From Pseudomonas xionganensis (GTDB lineage: Bacteria; Pseudomonadota; Gammaproteobacteria; Pseudomonadales; Pseudomonadaceae), in assembly GCF_009763245.1 (NCBI RefSeq), contig NZ_WKJZ01000003.1, forward strand, positions 186,001 through 250,000: a DNA stretch of 64,000 nt, written 5' to 3'. Below are positions 21,274 through 30,395 of the stretch, one piece after another. The position numbers were made by a program, and so were the translations under genes. Every line of letters begins with the position of its first letter. Positions within the stretch are counted from its first letter, which is position 1. The notes beneath the pieces were generated by a model. It had not been told where the DNA came from. It did not search any database and worked only from the letters and a program-made list of their open reading frames with translations.

Positions 21274-22419
21274 TCAAGCCTGCGTCATCCACTTCCGATG
21301 GGTGTGGACCGACATTAAGATTCCGAACCCCGCCAACAGGGTAATCAGTGACGTGCCGCCATAACTGATCAGCGGCAAAGGCACCCCGACCACCGGCAGC
21401 AAACCGCTCACCATACCGATATTGACGAAGACATAGACAAAGAAGGTCATGCTCAAGGCGCCGGCCAGCAGTTTGGCGAACAGCGTCTGCGCCTGCACGG
21501 TAATGACCAGGCAGCGCGCAAGCAACAGCATATACAACAGCAGTAACAAACAGACGCCCACCAGGCCGAACTCCTCAGCCAGCACCGCGATAATAAAGTC
21601 GGTGTGGCTTTCCGGCAAAAAATCCAGATGGGACTGGGTACCCAACAGCCAGCCCTTGCCCCAGATGCCACCCGAACCGATGGCCGCCTTGGACTGGATG
21701 ATATTCCAGCCGCTGCCCAACGGATCGCTCTCCGGGTTGAGGAAGGTCAGCACGCGCTGCTTCTGGTACTCGCGCAGCACAAAGAACCACATGGCCACCG
21801 CCACCGGCACCAGGGCCGCCGCCGCCCCCATGATCCAGCGCCACTGCAGCCCGGCCATAAAGACCACGAAGGCCCCCGAAGTCAGCACCAGCAGGGAGGT
21901 GCCCAGGTCGGGCTGCAACAGGATCAGCACAAAGGGCACCAGAATCATGACCAGGCTGATCACGATATGTTTGAAGCGCGGTGGCAGGTTATGCCGGGCC
22001 AGGTACCAGGCAATGGTCGCCGGCATGATGATCTTCATGAATTCCGAGGGTTGAAAGCGGATCACCCCGGGGATATTGATCCAGCGGGTGGCGCCCATGG
22101 CGTTGTAGCCCATCACGTCCACCGCCACCAGCAGGGCCACCCCAACCAGATAAGCCAGGGGCACCAGGCGAGCCATAAAGCGCGGCTCGAACTGGGCAAT
22201 CACGAACATGCCGACCAGGCCAATGCCGAAGGAGCTGGCCTGCTTGATCACCATATCGACGTTCTTGCCGCTGGCTGAATACAGAATAAACAGGCTGCCG
22301 CTGGCAATCACCAGCAAGATCAACAGGAGCAGGCCGTCGATATGCAGACGCTGCAGCAGGCTGGCGCGGCGGCGCAGCAGGTCCTCGTTGGACAGGGTGC
22401 GATCGAAATTGCTGTTCAA
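21274..22419 (-). CDS. rodA: Rod-shape SEDS glycosyltransferase RodA
   Basis: Polytopic SEDS-family peptidoglycan polymerase of the elongasome, partner of PBP2. The 381 residues show about ten membrane spans and the family signatures GVQRWINIPG-like ATRWINIPGVIRFQPSEFMKI and SYGGTSL near the C-terminus. The start is TTG, overlapping the mrdA stop (TTGA), with GAGGAGG seven bases upstream. The rare start plus the strong ribosome-binding site suggests stoichiometric coupling to PBP2. Confidence 0.96.
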   Translation of the reverse strand: MNSNFDRTLSNEDLLRRRASLLQRLHIDGLLLLILLVIASGSLFILYSASGKNVDMVIKQASSFGIGLVGMFVIAQFEPRFMARLVPLAYLVGVALLVAVDVMGYNAMGATRWINIPGVIRFQPSEFMKIIMPATIAWYLARHNLPPRFKHIVISLVMILVPFVLILLQPDLGTSLLVLTSGAFVVFMAGLQWRWIMGAAAALVPVAVAMWFFVLREYQKQRVLTFLNPESDPLGSGWNIIQSKAAIGSGGIWGKGWLLGTQSHLDFLPESHTDFIIAVLAEEFGLVGVCLLLLLYMLLLARCLVITVQAQTLFAKLLAGALSMTFFVYVFVNIGMVSGLLPVVGVPLPLISYGGTSLITLLAGFGILMSVHTHRKWMTQA

Positions 22420-24305
22420 GGCTGTGCCTCCTCACCCGACTGCGGCGTACGGAACTCAGCCTTGAGCTGACCACTTTCATCCAGCAGCCAGGCATCCATG
22501 ACCTGCTTGACCACGGGGGCGGCCACGCCGGAACCGGACTCACCATTCTCCACCATCACCGATACGGCGATCTGCGGGTTGTCCGCCGGGGCGAAGGCCA
22601 CGAACAGGGCATGGTCACGATGCCGCTCGGCGACCTTGTTGCGGTCGTACTTCTCGCCCTGCTTGATCGCCACCACCTGGGCCGTCCCGCTCTTGCCGGC
22701 AATCCGATACACCGCGCTGTCACCCACCTTGCGCGCCGTACCGCGGGGCCCATGCAGCACCGACTCCATGCCCTGGATGCCGTACTCCCAGTACTTGGGG
22801 TCACGCAACACCAGATCCGGTGGCGGGTTGGTATTGAGCACCGGCTCATCGCCTATGCGCTTGGCCAGGTGCGGACGGATCCACTTGCCGCGGGTGGCCA
22901 TCAGCACCGTGGCCTGGGCCAGTTGCAGCGGCGTGGTCTGCATATAGCCCTGGCCGATCCCCAGAATCAGGGTTTCACCGGGGTACCAGGGCTGACGGTA
23001 ACGCTCACGCTTCCAGTCCCGCGAGGGCATCAGGCCACCGGTTTCCTCGTACATATCCAGGGCCACGCGCTGCCCCAGGCCGAAGCGGGTCATATAGTCA
23101 TGCATGCGATCGACCCCCATCTTGTGCGCCAGGGAGTAGAAATAGGTGTCGTTGGAGCGGGCAATGGCCAGTTCCATATCCACCCAGCCGTCGCCGCTGC
23201 GGTTCCAGTTGCGGTATTTGTGGCTGTGATTGGGCAGCTGGTAGAAGCCGGGGTCGAAGACCCGGGTTTGCGGCGTCACCACCCCGGCGTCCAGACCGGC
23301 CACCGCCACCATGGGTTTGATGGTCGATCCCGGCGGATACAGGCCGCGCAGCACCCGGTTGTACAGCGGCCGGTCGATGGAGTCGCGCAGCTCGGCGTAG
23401 GCCTTGAAACCGATGCCGGTGACGAAGGGATTGGGGTCGAAACTGGGCTGGCTGACCATGGCCAGCACCTCACCGGTGGCCGGCTGGATCGCCACCACCG
23501 CGCCACGGCGCCCGGCCAGGGCCTGCTCGGCGGCTTCCTGCAGCTTGACGTCGAGGGTCAGGTGCAGGTCCTTGCCCGGCAGCGGGTCAGTGCGTTTGAG
23601 CACGCGCAACACGCGACCGCGGGCGTTGGTTTCCACCTCCTGATAGCCCACCTCACCGTGCAGGTGTTCCTCGTAGAAACGCTCCAGGCCGGTCTTGCCG
23701 ATATGGTGCGTACCGCTGTAGGCCACCTTGTCGAGCTTTTCCATCTCCTGCTCGTTGATCCGCCCGACATAGCCCACCGAATGGGCAAAATGCTCGGCCT
23801 GGGGGTAATGCCGCACCAACTGGGCCGCCACCTCGACGCCGGGCAGGCGGAACTGGTTGATGGCGATACGCGCGATCTGCTCCTCGGAGAGCTCGAACAG
23901 CACCGGTACCGGCTCGAAGGGACGACGCCCCTGGCGCACACGCTTCTCGAACAGGGCCCGCTCATCGCTGCCCAGCGCCAGCACCTCGACAATGGTATCG
24001 AGCACCGCAGGCCAGTCGCCGGCACGCTCGCGGGTCAAGGTCAGACTGAAGCTGGGGCGGTTGTCGGCGATGATCACCCCGTTGCGGTCATAGATCAGTC
24101 CGCGATTCGGTGGAATCGGCTGCACATGCACCCGATTGCTTTCCGACAGGGTCGAGTGGTGCTCGTACTGCACCACCTGCAGGTAGTACATGCGCAGCAT
24201 CAGCACAGCCGTCATCAGCAGGATGAAAAGGGCGCCGACCAGCACGCGCTTGCGCACCACACGGGCGTCCTTTTCATGATCCTTGAGGCGAATCGGCTGG
24301 GGCAT
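22416..24305 (-). CDS. mrdA: Penicillin-binding protein 2 (elongation transpeptidase)
   Basis: Class B transpeptidase of the elongasome (pbpA in P. aeruginosa). The 629 residues have one N-terminal membrane anchor (about 20-42), a dimerisation/head region (about 60-235) and a transpeptidase domain with STIK (near 328), SND (near 383) and KSGTAQ (near 545). The last four bases overlap the rodA start. It follows rlmH with a 13-base gap. Confidence 0.96.
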   Translation of the reverse strand: MPQPIRLKDHEKDARVVRKRVLVGALFILLMTAVLMLRMYYLQVVQYEHHSTLSESNRVHVQPIPPNRGLIYDRNGVIIADNRPSFSLTLTRERAGDWPAVLDTIVEVLALGSDERALFEKRVRQGRRPFEPVPVLFELSEEQIARIAINQFRLPGVEVAAQLVRHYPQAEHFAHSVGYVGRINEQEMEKLDKVAYSGTHHIGKTGLERFYEEHLHGEVGYQEVETNARGRVLRVLKRTDPLPGKDLHLTLDVKLQEAAEQALAGRRGAVVAIQPATGEVLAMVSQPSFDPNPFVTGIGFKAYAELRDSIDRPLYNRVLRGLYPPGSTIKPMVAVAGLDAGVVTPQTRVFDPGFYQLPNHSHKYRNWNRSGDGWVDMELAIARSNDTYFYSLAHKMGVDRMHDYMTRFGLGQRVALDMYEETGGLMPSRDWKRERYRQPWYPGETLILGIGQGYMQTTPLQLAQATVLMATRGKWIRPHLAKRIGDEPVLNTNPPPDLVLRDPKYWEYGIQGMESVLHGPRGTARKVGDSAVYRIAGKSGTAQVVAIKQGEKYDRNKVAERHRDHALFVAFAPADNPQIAVSVMVENGESGSGVAAPVVKQVMDAWLLDESGQLKAEFRTPQSGEEAQP

Positions 24306-24318
24306 CGGCTACTGCTGA

Positions 24319-24786
24319 CTATTTGTGATAGGGGTGCCCGGACAAGACCGTCCAGGCGCGGTACAGCTGCTCACCGATCAGGATGCGCACCAGCGGATGC
24401 GGCAAGGTCAACGGCGACAGCGACCAGCGCTGCTCACTGCGCGCGCAGACTTCCGGGGCCAGGCCCTCGGGGCCACCGACCATCAGGTTGACCGTGCGCG
24501 CATCCAGGCGCCATTTGTCCAGCTCCACCGCCAACTGCTCGGTGCTCCAGGGTCGCCCTTCGACCTCCAGGGTCACGATGCGTTCACCGGGTTGCACCTT
24601 GGCCAGCATGGCCTCGCCTTCCTGACGGATCATCCGCGCCACGTCGGCATTCTTGCCACGGGTGGTCAGGGGAATTTCCACCAGCTCGACGGACAGCTCG
24701 CCGGGCATGCGCTTGGCATACTCCTGCCAGCCTTCTTCCACCCAGCGCGGCATGCGCGAGCCAACGGCGATCAGTTTGATACGCAC
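24319..24786 (-). CDS. rlmH: 23S rRNA pseudouridine-1915 N3-methyltransferase
   Basis: SPOUT methyltransferase modifying pseudouridine 1915 in helix 69 of 23S rRNA. The 155 residues match the family length. [15 protein letters not shown] (near 100-114) and [23 protein letters not shown] make the trefoil-knot SAM site, and HPYHK is the conserved C-terminus. It lies between rsfS and mrdA, the usual rsfS-rlmH-mrdA-mrdB order. Confidence 0.97.
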   Translation of the reverse strand: MRIKLIAVGSRMPRWVEEGWQEYAKRMPGELSVELVEIPLTTRGKNADVARMIRQEGEAMLAKVQPGERIVTLEVEGRPWSTEQLAVELDKWRLDARTVNLMVGGPEGLAPEVCARSEQRWSLSPLTLPHPLVRILIGEQLYRAWTVLSGHPYHK

Positions 24787-24798
24787 GAACCGGCGTCC

Positions 24799-25185
24799 TT
24801 ACTGCTGATCCGCGCCCGGCTCGGGTGCGTGCTGGGCACGGCTCTGCTCGGCACCCTGCCACAGACGCTCCAGGTCATAGAACTGGCGCGCGGTGGGCAG
24901 CATCACATGAACGACGATATCGCCCAGGTCGAGCAGGGCCCACTCGCCGGTGTCCAGGCCTTCACTGCCCAGGGGGCGTACGCCCTTTTCCTTGGCCTTT
25001 TCCAGCACGTTGTCGACCAGCGACTTGACGTGACGGCTGGAGGTGCCGCTGGCGATCAGCATGAAATCGGTGATGCTGGTCTTGCCGCGCACATCGATGG
25101 TGGTGATGTCCTGGGCCTTGATCTCTTCCAGCGCGTCGATGGCCAGTTTGACCAGCTCTTCGCTCAACATTTTTGCCTGTGTCAT
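24799..25185 (-). CDS. rsfS: Ribosome silencing factor RsfS
   Basis: Binds L14 on the 50S subunit and blocks 70S joining in slow growth. A 128-residue protein starting [27 protein letters not shown]; the family motifs [25 protein letters not shown] and [14 protein letters not shown] are clear. The frame is open 18 codons further up, but those overlap nadD, and MTQAK has a GAG element about 10 bases upstream. MLSEELV (25170) is an alternative start. The C-terminal 20 residues ([16 protein letters not shown]) are a variable tail. Confidence 0.94.
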   Translation of the reverse strand: MTQAKMLSEELVKLAIDALEEIKAQDITTIDVRGKTSITDFMLIASGTSSRHVKSLVDNVLEKAKEKGVRPLGSEGLDTGEWALLDLGDIVVHVMLPTARQFYDLERLWQGAEQSRAQHAPEPGADQQ

Positions 25186-25207
25186 AAGTAACTCGTTTGC
25201 CTCGTGT

Positions 25208-25852
25208 TCAATGTGCGCCACGGTAAAGGCCGTGGGCATGGATATAAGTCAGCACCGTGTCGGGCAGCAGATAACGCACCGACTTGCCGCTCGCCAACAA
25301 AGAGCGGATCTGGGTAGCAGACACCGCAAGCGGGGTCTGCCAGATAAAGGAAATCTGCCCACCCGGCCCTTGCAGGCTGAGCGGGTCATTGTTGCTGCGC
25401 GCCGCCAGCAGATTGCGCAGGGCTTCGGGCGCTTCGCTGTCGGCATCCGGCCGCTGCAGCACCAGAATATGGCAATGCTCCAGCAGCGCCTGCCAGCGAT
25501 GCCAGCTCGGCAAGCCGCAGAAGGCATCCCAGCCCAGCAACAGAAACAGCTGGTCGTCCGCCGCCAGTTCCGCGCGTAGCGACTCTAGGGTGTCGATGCT
25601 GTAGGACGGTTTTTCGCGCTTGAGTTCGCGATCATCCACCCGCAACAGAGGCTCCCCCACCACCGCCAGCTCGACCATGGCCAGACGATCGGCGGCCGCC
25701 ACCTGCGGCACCGCCCGATGGGGCGGGCGCGCGCTGGGAATCAAACGCAACTCATCCAGGGCCATAAACTCGGCCACTTCCAGGGCACCGCGCAAATGAC
25801 CGATATGCACCGGATCAAAGGTGCCACCGAGGATGCCGATGCGCCTAGCCAT
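25208..25852 (-). CDS. nadD: Nicotinate-nucleotide adenylyltransferase
   Basis: Converts NaMN and ATP to NaAD in NAD synthesis. The 214 residues include the nucleotidyltransferase signature [20 protein letters not shown] (residues 9-28) and the C-terminal ISxTxxR-like [10 protein letters not shown] motif near 177. It overlaps the proA stop by eight bases, so the pair is translationally coupled. The nadD-rsfS-rlmH-mrdA run is conserved in gammaproteobacteria. Confidence 0.96.
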   Translation of the reverse strand: MARRIGILGGTFDPVHIGHLRGALEVAEFMALDELRLIPSARPPHRAVPQVAAADRLAMVELAVVGEPLLRVDDRELKREKPSYSIDTLESLRAELAADDQLFLLLGWDAFCGLPSWHRWQALLEHCHILVLQRPDADSEAPEALRNLLAARSNNDPLSLQGPGGQISFIWQTPLAVSATQIRSLLASGKSVRYLLPDTVLTYIHAHGLYRGAH

Positions 25853-27113
25853 TCTGCCCGCGCAGTTGACCGTCGCCGATCACCACATACTTCTCGCAGG
25901 TCAGCCCTTCCAGACCGACCGGGCCACGGGCATGCAGCTTGTCGGTGGAGATGCCGATCTCCGCGCCCAGGCCGTACTCGAAGCCATCGGCAAAACAGGT
26001 CGGGGTATTGAGCATCACCGAGGCGGAATCCACTTCGGCAATAAAGCGTCGGGCATGGCCCTGGTGCTCGGTGACAATCGCGTCGGTGTGGTGTGAGCCA
26101 TGCTGGTTGATATGCTCGATGGCCTGTTCCAGGCCGTCGACCACGCGGATCGACAGGATCGCCGCCAGGTATTCGGTGTCCCAGTCCTCGGCCGTGGCCG
26201 GCACAGCTTCGATCAGTGCACAGGTCCGCGCGCAGCCACGCAACTCCACGCCCTTGGCGCGGAAACGCTCGGCCATGGCCGGCAAAAAGGCTGCCGCCAC
26301 GGCCTGGTCGACCAGCAGGGTCTCCATGGCGCCGCAGATGCCGTAGCGGTAGGTCTTGGCGTTGAAGGCAATATCGCTGGCCTTGGCCAGGTCGGCCTGG
26401 GCGTCGACATAGACATGGCAGATGCCGTCCAGGTGCTTGATCACCGGCACCCGCGCGTCCTTGCTGATGCGCTCGATCAGGCCCTTGCCGCCGCGCGGCA
26501 CGATCACGTCGACGAACTCCGGCATGCTGATCAGCGCCCCCACAGCGGCGCGGTCGGTGGTTTCCACCACCTGCACGCAGGCGGCTGGCAAACCGGCCTC
26601 GGCCAGGCCCTGCTGGATGCAGGCGGCGATGGCGCGGTTGGAATGGATGGCCTCGGAACCGCCGCGCAGGATGGTGGCGTTACCGGATTTCAGGCACAGG
26701 CTGGCGGCGTCGATGGTCACGTTGGGCCGCGACTCGTAGATGATGCCGATCACGCCCAGGGGCACGCGCATCTTGCCCACCTGAATTCCCGACGGGCGGT
26801 AGCTCATGTCGCGGATGGCACCCACCGGATCGGCCAAATTGGCGACCTGGCGCAAGCCCTCGATCATGCCGTCGATGCGGGCCGGGGTGAGGGCCAGGCG
26901 ATCGAGCAGGGCCGGTTCCAGACCACCCGCCCGGCCGGCGGCCAGATCCAGCTCATTGGCGGCAGTCAGTTCGCTGCGGGCCGCGTCCAGCGCGGTCGCG
27001 GCGGCCTGCAGGGCGCGATTCTTCTGCGCAGTACTGGCCTGCGCAAGCACGCGGGAAGCCTGGCGGGCGGCTTGCCCCAGGCGGGTCATATAGTCGAGCA
27101 CGGACTCAGTCAT
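25845..27113 (-). CDS. proA: Gamma-glutamyl phosphate reductase
   Basis: Second step of proline synthesis: NADPH-dependent reduction of gamma-glutamyl phosphate to glutamate semialdehyde. The 422 residues are of aldehyde-dehydrogenase fold, with [17 protein letters not shown] (near 140) and the catalytic Cys in [13 protein letters not shown] (near 258). It is the promoter-proximal gene of the long minus-strand block ending at lipB. No proB is adjacent. Confidence 0.96.
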   Translation of the reverse strand: MTESVLDYMTRLGQAARQASRVLAQASTAQKNRALQAAATALDAARSELTAANELDLAAGRAGGLEPALLDRLALTPARIDGMIEGLRQVANLADPVGAIRDMSYRPSGIQVGKMRVPLGVIGIIYESRPNVTIDAASLCLKSGNATILRGGSEAIHSNRAIAACIQQGLAEAGLPAACVQVVETTDRAAVGALISMPEFVDVIVPRGGKGLIERISKDARVPVIKHLDGICHVYVDAQADLAKASDIAFNAKTYRYGICGAMETLLVDQAVAAAFLPAMAERFRAKGVELRGCARTCALIEAVPATAEDWDTEYLAAILSIRVVDGLEQAIEHINQHGSHHTDAIVTEHQGHARRFIAEVDSASVMLNTPTCFADGFEYGLGAEIGISTDKLHARGPVGLEGLTCEKYVVIGDGQLRGQNG

Positions 27114-27329
27114 GGGCTACGCAGGTCTGGCAATTGGAAAAAGTCGCTGAGTATAGCGCCCGCGCCACGCCGCGCCCAGCGCTGCCGGACGCGCCGGCGC
27201 CACATGACGCAACGCCGCTGCAGGGTAGACAGCCCGTTCTGCCACCTGCGCGGTAACGCCTGCAGCCCCAGCCTGTGCACCGGCTAGCGGGATACAGTGA
27301 CAAACCCGCACCCGCGCCGCCCGAAGGTT

Positions 27330-27360
27330 AGGTAAACAAAAACCGGGCAAATGTTTACCT
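27330..27360. promoter_or_regulatory. 9-bp inverted repeat upstream of the alpha/beta hydrolase
   Basis: AGGTAAACA (27330-27338) and TGTTTACCT (27352-27360) are perfect inverted repeats separated by 13 bases (two helical turns centre to centre), in the 291-bp gap between the divergent proA and hydrolase genes and 45 bases before the chosen start. The AT-rich arms stand out against GC-rich surroundings. This fits a dimeric repressor operator; an RNA stem is the alternative. The rest of the gap shows nothing else I can support. Confidence 0.55.
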
Positions 27361-27404
27361 TGCAGCCTGAAACAAGAACAGGCGGCCGACCGCCGGGGGT
27401 GACC

Positions 27405-28622
27405 ATGCCTTACTGCACCGACTACAACCCGGGACGCCTCAACGACGCCCCCGAGGTCCTCCAGCTGGGCCCCTGGCGCCTGCATTACCAGGCCTACGCC
27501 CGCCATGCCGATGATCGCCGCAACCCGGTGCTGCTGCTGGGCGGCGCCTTCCAGAGCTTTCGCTCCTTTGCCAGTGAGGTGGAAGAGCTGCTGGCCGAAC
27601 ATCCGGTGATCCTGCTCGACCTGCCCAGCCAGGGCGGCAACCTGCAACTGGCGCCGGAACTGAGCCTGGAGCAGCTGGCCGACCTGATCGCCGCCTTCGC
27701 CGATGAACTGCGCCTGCCGCCCCTGATGCCCATCGGCCTGTCATATGGCTCGGCTCTGGCCGCACTGTTCGCCGCCCGCCACCCCGAACGCTGCGCCCGG
27801 GTGCTGCTGGCCGGCATTACCGCCTTTGGTCGCCCCGGCGCCCGCCTGCTCCTGCAGGAAGGCCTGGCCCTGCTGGCCGAGGGGCAGACCGAGGCCTTCG
27901 CCCACGGCGCCCTGACCGGTCTGCTCAACCCCCTGCGCCTGGCCCAGACCGGAGTCTCCCCGGTGTTTCGCAAGGCCCTGCTGCGGCAGATCCAGCGCCT
28001 GTCACCCGGCGATGTGGAGCGCTATCGACAGAACAGCCAGCGCCTGCTGGCCTTCACCGGCTTCCGCTGTCACCCCGCCAGCCCGACCCTGGTGCTGGCC
28101 GGCGAGCATGATCATTTCACCCAACCCTGGGAACATGCCCAGTTCGCCGCCGCCTGCGCCCATGCCCACTGCGCCCTGATCCACAACGCCGACCACCTGG
28201 CCCAGTTCGAGCAACGCGCCGCCTGCGCCCGGCTCTACAACCCCTTCCTGCGCGGCGACGACCTGCCGCTGCTGAGCCCCGGCAGCCAGCTGCTGGCGCC
28301 GGAGCAATTGCTGACCCTGGACAAACGTCACGAACCGCGCCGCCCGCCAGCGCAGCGCCAGGCACGGCTGCGCCACGCGGACGGGGGGGAATGGAAAGTG
28401 GAGCTGTGCGAACTGGGCTACTTTGGCGGCCTGTTGGCAGCGGAGCTGCCCGGCCAACTGCCGCCCCGGGGTTGGCAACTGCTGATCGCCGGCCAGCCGG
28501 CACTGCCGCTGCTGCCTTTGCGCCAGGACCCCGGCCAGCTGGCCTTTGTCCTGCCCCACAGCGAGCCCCAGAGCAGCCTGGCCCTGGCGGCCCTGCTGCA
28601 GCCCGCGGCGGCCTGCGCCTGA
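27405..28622 (+). CDS. Alpha/beta hydrolase with C-terminal PilZ-like region
   Basis: A 405-residue protein. Residues about 20-265 are an alpha/beta hydrolase with nucleophile elbow GLSYGS (Ser near 114), an acid in GEHDHFT (near 234) and a His in NADHLAQF (near 262), so the triad appears complete. The fold and strand pattern recall RhlA/PhaG-type acyl hydrolases, but the substrate is unknown. Residues about 310-405 start with RHEPRR and continue with CELGYFGGLLAAELPG, resembling a PilZ domain whose second motif has lost its usual Asp/Asn and Ser. The start at 27405 (GTGACCATG, GGGGGT upstream) is preferred over 27351, which would place the inverted repeat inside the gene. A methyltransferase gene converges on it with a 1-base gap. 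Confidence 0.75.
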   Translation: MPYCTDYNPGRLNDAPEVLQLGPWRLHYQAYARHADDRRNPVLLLGGAFQSFRSFASEVEELLAEHPVILLDLPSQGGNLQLAPELSLEQLADLIAAFADELRLPPLMPIGLSYGSALAALFAARHPERCARVLLAGITAFGRPGARLLLQEGLALLAEGQTEAFAHGALTGLLNPLRLAQTGVSPVFRKALLRQIQRLSPGDVERYRQNSQRLLAFTGFRCHPASPTLVLAGEHDHFTQPWEHAQFAAACAHAHCALIHNADHLAQFEQRAACARLYNPFLRGDDLPLLSPGSQLLAPEQLLTLDKRHEPRRPPAQRQARLRHADGGEWKVELCELGYFGGLLAAELPGQLPPRGWQLLIAGQPALPLLPLRQDPGQLAFVLPHSEPQSSLALAALLQPAAACA

Positions 28623-28623
28623 A

Positions 28624-29472
28624 TCAGGCTCTGGCCTCTATCACCCGCACCAGGCCGGCAGCGCGACTGGGCGCCAGCCCCAGAGCCGGGGCGTCGCGAC
28701 TGGGATCGAACACCTGCACCTGACGAAAACCGCAGCGCTGAAAGCCCTCGGCTATGGCTTCATTGCTGCTGTAGTGCAGCGGATAGTCACCACGGGTCAG
28801 ACGGCCGATCAGCCCCACACCCCAACGCAGCTGGCGATAACGCGGGTGCTCCTTGAGGTCGGGATACAGCTCGGTCAGGTAGCGCCCCTGCGGGAAACCG
28901 CGTAACTGTTCAGCCAGACGGGCCCAGAAGGACTCGATCAGCGCCAGGGGGAAGTAGTTGACCAAGCCCTCGGTAATCACCACCACTGGCTGCTCTGGGT
29001 CCAGCTCGGCGAACAGTGCCGCCAGGCTCTGCTCACCCTGTTCGGCGAGGATATCCACCGCCCGCACCCGATGCCGCGCACCCAGCCAGCCCTGGGCGCC
29101 AAGCAAGCCACGCTTGCGCGCGGCCATGGCCGGCAGATCCGCCTCCAGATAGCGCAGCTGCGGATAGCGCGTGGTAAAGCGCCGCCCCCGGGGCGACAGC
29201 CCGCAGGCAATCTCCACCACCTGGGTCACGCCATCCTGCTCGATGGCGGCCGTCAGCTGGGCGTCGATCTGCAGATGGCGTTGCAGCAACAGCTGTTCGA
29301 TGTCCAGGTCAAAGCCGACCCGCGCCGCCCAGCTGATGGGGCTGAGCAGACCATGCACGAAGCGTCCGAAGCCGGTCACAAAGGCCGGCTCGGCCAGGCG
29401 ATGGCGATACCAGACGTATCCCGTGTAATGGGCACTGGGGCTGATATGGGCACTGCTGGCACGTTCAGTCAT
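28624..29472 (-). CDS. Class I SAM-dependent methyltransferase (LCMT-like)
   Basis: A 282-residue protein with motif I VVEIACGLSPRGRRF (near 86-100), an acidic YLEADLPAM motif II and a VVITEGLVNYFP segment, the pattern of the leucine-carboxyl/polyketide O-methyltransferase (LCMT/PPM) family. The N-terminus (SAHYTGYVWYRHRL) and the long helical region before motif I fit that family. The substrate is unknown. It is convergent with the alpha/beta hydrolase, and their stop codons are one base apart. Pairing of a hydrolase and a carboxyl or hydroxyl methyltransferase hints at a shared small-molecule or lipid substrate; this is inference. Confidence 0.75.
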   Translation of the reverse strand: MTERASSAHISPSAHYTGYVWYRHRLAEPAFVTGFGRFVHGLLSPISWAARVGFDLDIEQLLLQRHLQIDAQLTAAIEQDGVTQVVEIACGLSPRGRRFTTRYPQLRYLEADLPAMAARKRGLLGAQGWLGARHRVRAVDILAEQGEQSLAALFAELDPEQPVVVITEGLVNYFPLALIESFWARLAEQLRGFPQGRYLTELYPDLKEHPRYRQLRWGVGLIGRLTRGDYPLHYSSNEAIAEGFQRCGFRQVQVFDPSRDAPALGLAPSRAAGLVRVIEARA

Positions 29473-29502
29473 GGGTCAGGCTCTTCTTGTTATCATCACC
29501 TC

Positions 29503-29644
29503 AGAGGGTGCTTACAAAAGTAGCGAGCGACGGTCAGGCAAGGCGAAATCAGCCGAGAAAGCGCAGTGTACGAGCTGTACATGAGCATTTTGAGGCTGAT
29601 TTCAACGCAGCATGGCCGAGCGCAGTAATTTGTAAACACCCTCT
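29503..29644 (-). repeat. Dispersed 142-bp structured palindrome, copy 1 (repeat family A)
   Basis: Ends are GAGGGTG-c-TTACAAA (29504-29518) and TTTGTAA-a-CACCCTC (29629-29643). On the minus strand it carries the shared core CTGCGTT, AATGCTCATGTAC, GTACACTGCGCTT and GCTCGC. Internal arms GAAATCAGCC/GGCTGATTTC and TGTAC/GTACA pair perfectly. It lies in the divergent gap between the methyltransferase and mpg. See copies at 49567 and 56766. Confidence 0.85.
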
Positions 29645-29678
29645 CAGCCTATGCCCCGCCGGAAGGCCATGACAGCCC

Positions 29679-30395
29679 ATGCAAGAGCGACCCAACCTTA
29701 GTTTGCCCTGGCCCGACGGCCGCGCCCTGCCGGCGAGCTTCTTCGACCGCGACGCCTGCCTGCTGGCCCGCGAGCTGCTGGGCAAGGTTATCCGCCATCA
29801 CCACCAGGGCCTGTGGCTGAGCGCACGGATCATCGAAACCGAAGCCTATTATCGTGAGGAAAGAGGCAGCCACGCCTCCCTCGGTTACACCCACAAACGC
29901 CGCGCGCTGTTTATGGACGGCGGGCATATCTACATGTACTACGCCCGCGGTGGCGACTCGCTGAATTTCAGCGCCCAGGGGCCGGGCAATGCGGTGCTGA
30001 TCAAATCGGCCCTGCCCTGGCTGGATCAACATTCGGCAGCGGACAGCCTGGCGCGGATGCAGGCCAACAACCCAGACACCCATGGCCAGGCACGCCCGCG
30101 CGAACGCCTGTGCGCCGGCCAGACCCTGCTGTGCAAGGCCCTGAGCCTGAAGGTGCCGGACTGGGACGGCCAAGCCTTCGATCCGCAGCGGCTGTTTGTC
30201 GAGGATGTCGGCGAGTACCCCGCGCAAGTCGTGCAATGCCCGCGCCTGGGCATCCCGGCCGGGCGCGACGAGCACCTGCCCTACCGCTTCGTCGACGCCG
30301 CCTTCGCGCGTCATTGCACGCGCAACCCGCTGCGCCGTGGCCAGCGAATCGGGGAGCACTATCACCTGCTGGACAACGGGCAGACCAGCTTATGA
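29679..30395 (+). CDS. mpg: 3-methyladenine DNA glycosylase (AAG/Mpg family)
   Basis: Base-excision glycosylase for alkylated and deaminated purines. The 238 residues carry the family core: RIIETEAYYREERGSHAS (catalytic Glu near 50), ALFMDGGHIYMYYARGGDSLNFSAQGPG and a C-terminal RFVDAAFARHCTRN. The cytoplasmic product belongs to the alkylation response, and ada lies 2.4 kb away, though on a separate transcript. Its stop overlaps the next start (ATGA). Confidence 0.9.
   Translation: MQERPNLSLPWPDGRALPASFFDRDACLLARELLGKVIRHHHQGLWLSARIIETEAYYREERGSHASLGYTHKRRALFMDGGHIYMYYARGGDSLNFSAQGPGNAVLIKSALPWLDQHSAADSLARMQANNPDTHGQARPRERLCAGQTLLCKALSLKVPDWDGQAFDPQRLFVEDVGEYPAQVVQCPRLGIPAGRDEHLPYRFVDAAFARHCTRNPLRRGQRIGEHYHLLDNGQTSL

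Noticed and set aside
22611..24491. A 626-codon plus-strand frame antisense to mrdA
   Set aside because: PBP2 is intact with all active-site motifs; the antisense frame has no ribosome-binding site or homology.
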